DNA of 7,789 nt from assembly GCA_023253795.1 (NCBI GenBank), contig JALRFG010000090.1, forward strand, positions 1-7,789. Direction: 5' to 3'. Source of the stretch: Methylocystis sp. Its GTDB lineage: Bacteria; Pseudomonadota; Alphaproteobacteria; Rhizobiales; Beijerinckiaceae. Position numbers and translations under genes: made by a program. The notes under the pieces are model-generated. The model saw nothing but the letters and a program-made list of their open reading frames with translations. It was not told the origin of the DNA and did no database searches. Shown piece after piece: positions 1 through 5,205 of this stretch; the stretch's first letter is position 1, and each line of letters starts with the position of its first letter.

Positions 1-1035
1 CACCGCGACGGTGAAAACCGGTAACGTCTCCACAGTGTCATCGTCGCCGGACATGCCCATCGCCATTGACGGAATCAGACCCGAGAATCCAAGGCTGTGC
101 ATCACCATTTGCGCGCCGGCGGGCCGACCGCTGAAATCAACCCACAGATCGATGCGCTCGGATGGCGCGAGCATCACGTAACGCCGCGTCTCCGGTTTTT
201 CGAGCAGACCGCCATCGGTTCCGATCACGGTCAGCGGCGAGCCATCGTCCCATGCGAGCTTATAGATGCGGGCGTTGGAGGCGTTGAGCAGACGCAGACG
301 ATAGGCGCGGCTCGCTACCTCCAGCCGATAATTCGGACGGCCGTTCACCAGGACAGTGTCGCCATAAAAACCGAACATGTTGCGATGCATGCCGCCGCCA
401 TAAAGCAGCTGATTGTCCTGATCGAAGCTGCGGTCTTGAATGACAAGCGGGATTTCAAACTCGCCGCCAGGCAAGCCCAGCGCGCGTTCTTCTTCGTCCT
501 CCACCATGATCAGCCCGGCGAGACCGCGATAGACCTGCGTCGCCGTCGCTTCATGCGTATGCGGATGGTAGAAATTCATGCTGGCGCGATTGCGCATCTC
601 GAATTCATAGACATAGCTGGCGCCGGGCGCGATGGCGGCGGAAGGATGGCCGTCAGCCGCCATCGGCACATGCAGACCATGCCAATGCGCAATCGTGTCT
701 TCCGGCAGATCATTTTTCAGCCGGATGCGGATTTTCTGGCCTTTCACAAAGCGCAGGGTCGGGCCGAGATAGGCGCCGGAAACCGGCGTCAGCGTATTGG
801 CCGGACCTTTGACGAGTTCGCCGGCATATCGCCAAACCTTGGTCGGCGCGCCTTTCAGGATCGAGACAACGTCGCGTTGACAGATCAGGTTGATTTCAAC
901 ATCGGCGGCGAAGTCAGGGGAGGCGACGGTTCCAGCCTTTGCGCTCACGCCGGTCTGTTCGCCAAAGGCGTGCGTGGACGTCAGGGCGGCGGCGCCGACC
1001 GAAAGCATGAAACCGCGCCGGGTCAGGGCCTGCAT
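1..1035 (-). CDS. Multicopper oxidase, CueO/CopA type, Tat-exported (3' end outside window)
   Basis: Copper-dependent oxidase of the three-cupredoxin family, expected in the periplasm. Relatives such as CueO oxidise Cu(I) or phenolic substrates while reducing oxygen to water. The 345 visible residues start with a Tat signal: TRRGFM at residues 5-10, a short hydrophobic stretch, then a likely cleavage near residues 24-26. Two of the four copper-binding motifs are visible: HWHGLH (His117, His119) and HPHTH (His157, His159), followed by the family-typical GLAGLIMVED segment. Domain 2 follows, with the LRLLNASNAR and GTDGGLL blocks matching CueO-like proteins. The third domain, with the type 1 copper Cys and remaining His ligands, lies beyond position 1, so an intact active site cannot be confirmed. 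The ATG at 1035 is supported by AGGGAG 9 nt upstream. It is divergent from tonB. A role in copper tolerance is inferred from family only; laccase- or bilirubin-oxidase-like use is possible. Confidence 0.93.
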   Translation of the reverse strand, partial: MQALTRRGFMLSVGAAALTSTHAFGEQTGVSAKAGTVASPDFAADVEINLICQRDVVSILKGAPTKVWRYAGELVKGPANTLTPVSGAYLGPTLRFVKGQKIRIRLKNDLPEDTIAHWHGLHVPMAADGHPSAAIAPGASYVYEFEMRNRASMNFYHPHTHEATATQVYRGLAGLIMVEDEEERALGLPGGEFEIPLVIQDRSFDQDNQLLYGGGMHRNMFGFYGDTVLVNGRPNYRLEVASRAYRLRLLNASNARIYKLAWDDGSPLTVIGTDGGLLEKPETRRYVMLAPSERIDLWVDFSGRPAGAQMVMHSLGFSGLIPSMAMGMSGDDDTVETLPVFTVAV

Positions 1036-1050
1036 GATGAATATCTCCCT

Positions 1051-1074
1051 TTTCCCGCCGTCACACGCGGGAAA
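1051..1074 (-). promoter_or_regulatory. Perfect 8-bp inverted repeat in the multicopper oxidase leader
   Basis: TTTCCCGC and GCGGGAAA are exact reverse complements separated by 8 nt (CGTCACAC on the plus strand). The right end of the repeat, in the direction of the oxidase transcript, directly abuts the AGGGAG ribosome-binding site at 1045-1050. It could be a 24-bp operator for a dimeric regulator or an mRNA hairpin that changes access to the ribosome-binding site. There is no T-run after it, so a terminator is unlikely. The repeat is seen directly; its function is inferred. Confidence 0.5.
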
Positions 1075-1091
1075 TAAAGTTCTCTATTTTC

Positions 1092-1120
1092 ATAGTATAA
1101 GACCTTCGGGCGTCGGTCAG
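1092..1120 (-). promoter_or_regulatory. Candidate sigma70-type promoter of the multicopper oxidase
   Basis: Read on the minus strand, CTGACC (1120-1115) is followed after 17 nt by TACTAT (1097-1092). With a 15-nt spacer the better hexamer TATACT (1099-1094) is reached instead. Either would start transcription just upstream of the inverted repeat at 1051-1074, giving a leader of about 40-50 nt. The match to consensus is moderate and no start site is known, so this is only a candidate. Confidence 0.3.
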
Positions 1121-1217
1121 ACTGCGGCAAATGGCGCCATGAGTTTGCAGATTTCTGTTGGCGCCGACGCATATGTAAACTGGATAAATTATTAATAACA
1201 AGATTGTATGAAATAAA

Positions 1218-1341
1218 CGACGACCATAATAGATCGTCGGAGCGCCAAAATTCGAGCGCTTTCGCCGTGTTAAAACGCCAGCAATCGGACGCGGACGGGC
1301 GGATGATGGCGTAACCCGCCATCTGGCGCAGAAAATGCGCC
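1218..1341 (+). other. Cluster of four short hairpins upstream of tonB
   Basis: Four self-complementary segments lie in series. CGACGA/TCGTCG spans 1218-1239 with a 10-nt loop. AGCGC/GCGCT spans 1241-1260 with a 10-nt loop. GATGGCG/CGCCATC spans 1305-1323 with a 5-nt loop. GGCGCA/TGCGCC spans 1325-1341 with loop GAAAA. The last two are separated by a single base and end directly before the GTG at 1342. No poly-T tract follows, so these are not intrinsic terminators. They could form a structured tonB leader or a small RNA, or be chance pairings in GC-rich sequence. Confidence 0.35.
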
Positions 1342-1485
1342 GTGGCGTTTGAACTGGTCCGGTGTCTGCAAGGTGGCGGCGATCTCGTTGAAATGACAGA
1401 AAAGGTTGAACAAAAAAGGTTCGGGGCGATTTTGGTCGCCGCCGCCGTGGATCGGCTCTTTGTGCCGCGCCGCGATGGCGGACTG

Positions 1486-2403
1486 ATGCCGCGTCGACGT
1501 TTTCTTGTTTTTCTCGTGATCTGTCTGCTGCTGCATTTCTCAATCCTCACGTTCTTGCTGTGGAGCGATTGGCAGGCCGCCAAAAATGCGCCGCCGCCGG
1601 TTGAGGAAATTCCGGTCGAAGTAATCACCGAGCCGCCTCCACCTCCGCCGCCCCCGCCGGAGCAGCCAAAGCCGGAGCCGGAGCAGCAAAAGCCCCCGCC
1701 GCCTCCGCCGCCCAAGATCGAGGAAGAGCCCGCCTTCGACGCCCCCAAGGCGGCGAGCAAGACCGATTCGAAAATCGAATCCGATGCGCCGGAGGAAAAG
1801 CAGAAGGCGCCGCGCGAGGAAAAGCCGACCGATAAGGTCGCGCCCAAGGACGACAAGCCGCAAGGCCTGAAGGACGCCAAGGATGACGCCGGCGACGCCA
1901 AGCCGGCTGAGGCTGAAGCGGAGAAGAAGGTCGAAGATAAGCCGGACGCCGAGATCATCGAGCGCGCGCAGGAGACGCCAAAGCCGCCGGATAAGCCGGA
2001 CGCTCAGGAGGCTCAAAAGGCCAAGAAGGGCGAAGCCATGTCGATCGCCGATCAGATTGCGGCGATGACTCCGATTCCGGATTTCAAATTACGAGCGCCG
2101 CCGAAGAAATCGCCGGTTGGCGGCGGACAGGCGAAGACCACCTATCTGACCATTCTCTATGGTCTGATCATGCCGCATATGCGCATTCCGCCCAGCGCGC
2201 GTTCCGCCGGCGGAACGGAAAAAGGCGTCATCGCCTTTTATATCGACGAAACCGGCAATCTCACCCATCAGGCGGTTTATCGTTCGAGCGGCTTGCCGGA
2301 GCTGGATTCGGCGGCGCTCGCCGCCGTGCGCAAGGCGGCGCCGTTCCCGCCGCCGCCCGCCGGCCTGCCGCATTCAATGCTCTTCAGTTACGCGACGAAA
2401 TAA
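1486..2403 (+). CDS. tonB: TonB-family energy transducer
   Basis: Inner-membrane protein that spans the periplasm and passes proton-motive-force energy to outer-membrane TonB-dependent receptors, normally with ExbB/ExbD, which are not in this window. From the ATG at 1486 it has 305 residues. A short basic tail (MPRRR) is followed by one membrane segment (about residues 6-26). A proline-rich rod follows, with runs of nine (50-58) and seven (70-76) prolines, then a long Lys/Glu/Asp/Ala-rich linker (about 77-183). The C-terminal TonB domain (about 218-305) carries IDETGNL, RSSGLPELDSAAL and the ending AAPFPPPPAGL. The usual Tyr-Pro before this domain is Ile-Pro here (residues 234-235). The start is uncertain: the frame is open upstream, with GTG at 1342 and ATG at 1393 also possible, and none has a strong ribosome-binding site. 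I chose 1486 because it gives a typical short TonB N-terminus. TolA is a less likely alternative, given the EPPPP-type rod. Confidence 0.85.
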   Translation: MPRRRFLVFLVICLLLHFSILTFLLWSDWQAAKNAPPPVEEIPVEVITEPPPPPPPPPEQPKPEPEQQKPPPPPPPKIEEEPAFDAPKAASKTDSKIESDAPEEKQKAPREEKPTDKVAPKDDKPQGLKDAKDDAGDAKPAEAEAEKKVEDKPDAEIIERAQETPKPPDKPDAQEAQKAKKGEAMSIADQIAAMTPIPDFKLRAPPKKSPVGGGQAKTTYLTILYGLIMPHMRIPPSARSAGGTEKGVIAFYIDETGNLTHQAVYRSSGLPELDSAALAAVRKAAPFPPPPAGLPHSMLFSYATK

Positions 2404-3180
2404 TCAGAGGAGCGTAATGGCTGAAACGAGCCGGCCATAATCCGGTTCGTTGCGATGCACGCTGCGCCGGTAGCTGTAGCATCGCGCGTCATCGGCATAA
2501 GTGTCGACGCCAAGATTTTCGAAGGAAGCGACGCCGAGCGCCGCGGCGCGCGCAGCAATAAAGCCTGGCAGATTGAACATGGCGTGATCGGCGCGCGTTG
2601 AGGGCGTGAAGAAGCACGCATAGCTTGCATCGGTTTCAACAAAGCGCGGCGAAAATTCCGGTCCGACTTCGTAACTCGTTGCGCCAATCGCCGGGCCCAG
2701 CGCCACATGAATGCGTGCGCGTTGGGCGCCAAGCGTTTCCATGGCGGAGACGGTCGCGTCGATCATGCCTGTCAAGGCGCCCTTCCAGCCGGCATGGCAG
2801 GCGCCAATGACGCGCGCTTCAGCGTCTGCGAATAACAGCATGCCACAATCGGCGCCGGTGACGCCGAGCGCCAGATTTTTTTCGCGCGTCACCAATCCAT
2901 CGCATCGTGGACGCGCATCTGCTTCCCAGGGTTCAGACACAATCAGGGCGTCCGCCGAGTGAATTTGAAACGGCACCAGCAGTCGGTCATGCGGCACGCC
3001 CAGACGCTTCGCCATGCGGGCGCGATTTTCCGCCACCTTCTCTGACGCGTCACGAGAGCCGACGCCGCCGTTCAGCGAGGCGTAGACGCCATCCGATACG
3101 CCGCCCTGACGCGTAAAGAAAGCGTGACCCACGCCGGGCAGCGCGAGATTTCCAGCGGTTAGAACAGTCGTCTCGGACAA
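2404..3180 (-). CDS. pgeF: Peptidoglycan editing factor PgeF (YfiH/DUF152 family; formerly called polyphenol oxidase)
   Basis: Cytosolic zinc-dependent amidase. The E. coli homologue YfiH removes L-serine wrongly joined to UDP-MurNAc in place of L-alanine. The family is often mislabelled as laccase or multicopper oxidase. The protein has 258 residues, close to the usual length. Zinc-ligand motifs are present: QIHSAD (His74), ADC (Cys112) and HAGWKG (His129), plus the C-terminal CYSYRRS (234-240) that corresponds to the usual SYRR motif. Two positions around the Cys ligand differ from the form I know: the usual Thr-Ala-Asp-Cys is Gly-Ala-Asp-Cys, and the Pro usually two residues after Cys is Met. 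An additional Cys (128) precedes the His ligand. The start is TTG at 3180, supported by AAGGA 7 nt upstream. It is the third gene of the lgt operon, 22 bp after the methyltransferase. Its TGA stop directly touches the tonB stop. Confidence 0.93.
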   Translation of the reverse strand: MSETTVLTAGNLALPGVGHAFFTRQGGVSDGVYASLNGGVGSRDASEKVAENRARMAKRLGVPHDRLLVPFQIHSADALIVSEPWEADARPRCDGLVTREKNLALGVTGADCGMLLFADAEARVIGACHAGWKGALTGMIDATVSAMETLGAQRARIHVALGPAIGATSYEVGPEFSPRFVETDASYACFFTPSTRADHAMFNLPGFIAARAAALGVASFENLGVDTYADDARCYSYRRSVHRNEPDYGRLVSAITLL

Positions 3181-3187
3181 GCGATTT

Positions 3188-3192
3188 TCCTT
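3188..3192 (-). promoter_or_regulatory. Shine-Dalgarno site fixing the pgeF TTG start
   Basis: AAGGA on the minus strand lies 7 nt before the TTG at 3180-3178, within the 22-bp gap after the methyltransferase stop. It supports TTG rather than a later ATG as the pgeF start: the next in-frame Met is at residue 56, beyond the conserved N-terminal block GHAFFTRQGGVS. Confidence 0.75.
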
Positions 3193-3202
3193 AAGATGTC
3201 GA

Positions 3203-4282
3203 TTAGAAGAAACCCGGCAGATCGGGCATGTCGGGATGCGTCACCGCCATCACTTTGAACAACGCGCCCATGTGGCGACGCGGATCCTGCACGCCGGTCA
3301 GGCGGTCGAGCGCCGCCATCACTTCCCGCGTCTGTTCGGGCGAGGCTTTTCTCGAAAGCGTTTCGGCGCGTCGTTCAATGCCGAGTTGCAGCAGGAAATG
3401 CGCCTGCGTCACCGGACCCATCACCTTGGCGCCCTGCGCCTGCGCAGCGCGCGCCAGCGCCGCAAAGTCGACATGCGCCGTCAGATCGGCTTCGCCCGGC
3501 GCATCAAGCGGATCGACATAGACATGTTTTGACATGGCCTGCAGACTGTCGCCGAGAGATGTCTGCGTATAGCCGTAATCAATCACCAGCAGGACGCCGC
3601 CCTGAGCGACAAGCCGCGCGGCGATATCGCTCATGATTCTTTGCCCGGTCGGGCAAACTTCAATGATCGATCCTTCGCGCGCCGGCGCGGTGAGAGTCGG
3701 TTCAATCTTTTCGCTCAGACCAAAGGCGAGCGCGCCAGTCTGGTCGAGGCCGACGAGGCGTTGACGCCAGCCGGCGAGGGTTTTTACATAATGCCGCACC
3801 GGCAACGCATCGAAAAATTCATTGGCGACAATGAAGGCGGGGCCAGGCGGCGTCGCTTCGAAATTCTCCAGCCAAGAAATTGGCTTGCCGGCGCTGGCAA
3901 GCGTCTGGCGTTGAATGTCACGCAAGCGCGGGCTCATCTCGACGAGACTGGGAATGACGGCGTCGAGAAAATCCGGCGCCACCCGCGCCACGCGCAGCAT
4001 GTCGGACATCAGCGTGCCGCGACCCGGACCCAGCTCAATCAAATTCGCCGGCGTCGGCGCACCCGCCGCCCGCCAGGCTTCCGCGAGCCAAACGCCGATC
4101 AATTCGCCGAACATCTGGCTGATTTCGGGCGCCGTGACAAAATCCCCGTTCGCGCCGAAGGGCTCGCGGGTCATGTAATAGCCATGCTGCGGATGCCCGA
4201 GGCACAGCCCCATATAGTGCTCCAGGCTGATTGGCCCGTCATGCGTGATATTCGCAGCGATTTCCCGCTTCAGCGCATTCAT
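3203..4282 (-). CDS. SAM-dependent methyltransferase of the NDUFAF7/MidA family (DUF185)
   Basis: Class I SAM-dependent methyltransferase family whose mitochondrial member NDUFAF7 dimethylates an arginine of the NDUFS2 subunit during complex I assembly. By homology the bacterial protein probably modifies the NuoD subunit of NADH dehydrogenase, but this is an inference. It has 359 residues, normal for the family. Visible signatures are ISLEHYMGLCLGHPQHGYY (18-36), GDFVTAPEISQMFGE (46-60), the SAM-binding glycine loop IELGPGRGTL (82-91), NEFFDALPV (154-162), IDYGY (234-238) and ADLTAHVDFAAL (265-276). The ATG at 4282 overlaps the lgt stop in ATGA and has AAGGAG 9 nt upstream inside lgt, pointing to translational coupling. 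It sits between lgt and pgeF, an order I recall as common in Rhizobiales. Confidence 0.93.
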   Translation of the reverse strand: MNALKREIAANITHDGPISLEHYMGLCLGHPQHGYYMTREPFGANGDFVTAPEISQMFGELIGVWLAEAWRAAGAPTPANLIELGPGRGTLMSDMLRVARVAPDFLDAVIPSLVEMSPRLRDIQRQTLASAGKPISWLENFEATPPGPAFIVANEFFDALPVRHYVKTLAGWRQRLVGLDQTGALAFGLSEKIEPTLTAPAREGSIIEVCPTGQRIMSDIAARLVAQGGVLLVIDYGYTQTSLGDSLQAMSKHVYVDPLDAPGEADLTAHVDFAALARAAQAQGAKVMGPVTQAHFLLQLGIERRAETLSRKASPEQTREVMAALDRLTGVQDPRRHMGALFKVMAVTHPDMPDLPGFF

Positions 4283-5103
4283 GTGGCGACGCTCCTTGCG
4301 CGCAGCGCATGTAGAATAAGACCGGCGCCGATGAGCAAGAGCGGCGCCGACAGCGCCATTCCCATCGTCAGGCCATAGGACAGCGCTTCCTGCACGGGAT
4401 CAGGCTCGCGGAAGAATTCGCAGAAAATTCGGGCGAAACCATAGCCGACGCCAAAAAGACCGGTGACAAGGCCGGGACGTTTCAGCGCGCCATTGCGCGC
4501 GGCGAACCATAATAACAGGCCCAGCGCCACGCCTTCGAGGCCGGCTTCATACAATTGGCTGGGATGACGCGGCATGTCGCCCGCGCCGGGAAAAACCATC
4601 GCCCAGGGAACATCGCTTTCGCGACCCCACATCTCCGGCTTGATGAAATTCGCCAGCCGTCCAAAAAATAGTCCGACCGGCGTCACGGCGGCGCAGATGT
4701 CGCTGATGGTCAGAAATGGCGTCGCGCTTTTGCGCGCAAAGAGCGCCATGCCGATCAGCCCGCCGATCAGCCCGCCATGGAAGGCCATGCCGCCTTTCCA
4801 TGTCGCCAGAATTTCGAGAGGATGCGCAAAGTAAAAGGCCGGATCGTAAATCAGCACATGGCCGAGGCGGCCGCCGATGATAATCCCGAAAGCCACATTG
4901 GCGAGCAGATCGTCGATGCTGTCACGCGTGGGGCGCGCTTCGCTCTTCGTCCAGAGCGCATCGTTGGAGACCAGCGCCCGCATTCCGAACCAGGCCACGA
5001 TGAAGCCGCCGATATAGGCGAGCGCATACCAGCGGAGCGGCAGCGGCCCAAGATGAACGGCGACCGGATCAATCACCGGAAAAGGCAGGATGAAAAACGG
5101 CAT
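4279..5103 (-). CDS. lgt: Phosphatidylglycerol--prolipoprotein diacylglyceryl transferase Lgt
   Basis: Polytopic inner-membrane enzyme that moves a diacylglyceryl group from phosphatidylglycerol to the lipobox cysteine of prolipoproteins, the first step of lipoprotein maturation. It has 274 residues with several hydrophobic segments. Conserved elements are LRWYALAYIGGF (23-34), GGRLGHVLIYDP (77-88), GMAFHGGLIGG (105-115, with the important His109), the signature GRLANFI (148-154, with Arg149 and Asn152), HPSQLYE (180-186), and ARIFCEFFREPD near 224-235, with the late conserved Arg. After the signature the sequence is KPEMWGR where many homologues have NGELWGR. The ATG at 5103 is the only usable upstream start, because an in-frame TAA lies 15 nt before it. 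AGGA is present but unusually close (about 2-3 nt). First gene of the lgt-methyltransferase-pgeF operon, with a 4-bp overlap with the next gene. It lies 102 bp after fadB, so read-through from the beta-oxidation genes is possible. Confidence 0.96.
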   Translation of the reverse strand: MPFFILPFPVIDPVAVHLGPLPLRWYALAYIGGFIVAWFGMRALVSNDALWTKSEARPTRDSIDDLLANVAFGIIIGGRLGHVLIYDPAFYFAHPLEILATWKGGMAFHGGLIGGLIGMALFARKSATPFLTISDICAAVTPVGLFFGRLANFIKPEMWGRESDVPWAMVFPGAGDMPRHPSQLYEAGLEGVALGLLLWFAARNGALKRPGLVTGLFGVGYGFARIFCEFFREPDPVQEALSYGLTMGMALSAPLLLIGAGLILHALRARSVAT

Positions 5104-5182
5104 ATTCCTGTGCGGTTAAGCGAAGCGGCGCGTAATGCGCCCTTCCTCTTTTAATCCTGACCTTCGACGGTGTCATGCCCTT

Positions 5183-5200
5183 CCGGGTGACGTCATCCGG
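5183..5200. promoter_or_regulatory. Near-perfect 18-bp palindrome between fadB and lgt
   Basis: CCGGGTGACGTCATCCGG reads the same on both strands apart from one mismatched pair, with TGACGTCA at its centre. It lies 5 bp after the fadB stop and 80 bp before the lgt start. It lacks a following T-run and has essentially no loop, so it is a poor intrinsic terminator. It could be an operator for the lgt operon. The 102-bp gap otherwise shows no clear promoter. Confidence 0.3.
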
Positions 5201-5205
5201 CGCTT

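Larger units (their letters stand above)
1036..1485. other. Divergent intergenic region between multicopper oxidase and tonB
   Basis: About 450 bp without a recognisable gene. The part near 1170-1230 is clearly AT-rich, including the palindrome TTATTAATAA (1189-1198), which is typical of promoter DNA in a GC-rich genome. A weak plus-strand promoter for tonB can be proposed: TTGTAT at 1204-1209 and CATAAT at 1225-1230, with a short 15-nt spacer. ATGGCGCCAT (1131-1140) is a further short palindrome, and GGCGCC recurs at 1160-1165. The tonB reading frame is open back to a GTG at 1342, so 1342-1485 could be either coding or leader. I found no tRNA, no match to a riboswitch I know, and no clean Fur, Irr or RirA box. 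Confidence 0.5.

Noticed and set aside
97..1077. Long plus-strand open frame (about 326 codons) opposite the multicopper oxidase
   Set aside because: It is the antisense shadow of a strongly supported oxidase gene with copper motifs and Tat signal; the translation is low-complexity, rich in Arg/His, with no recognisable domain.
1184..1200. Possible Fur box upstream of tonB (GATAAATTATTAATAAC)
   Set aside because: AT-rich and partly palindromic, but it matches only about half of the Fur consensus and does not fit the Irr or RirA elements.
1305..1341. Intrinsic terminator formed by the tandem hairpins
   Set aside because: The stems are GC-rich, but no run of T follows on either strand.
1270..1536. 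Small minus-strand gene of 88 codons between the oxidase and tonB
   Set aside because: It would begin inside the tonB membrane-segment codons, has no convincing ribosome-binding site and no recognisable sequence.
1023..1958. Minus-strand open frame with Ser/Gly-rich repeats opposite tonB
   Set aside because: Its poly-Gly runs are only the complement of the tonB proline codons; it covers the divergent promoter region and shows no domain.
2404..3180. Second multicopper oxidase or laccase
   Set aside because: The family was once named polyphenol oxidase, but the motifs are those of the zinc enzyme PgeF; no cupredoxin HxH copper motifs are present.
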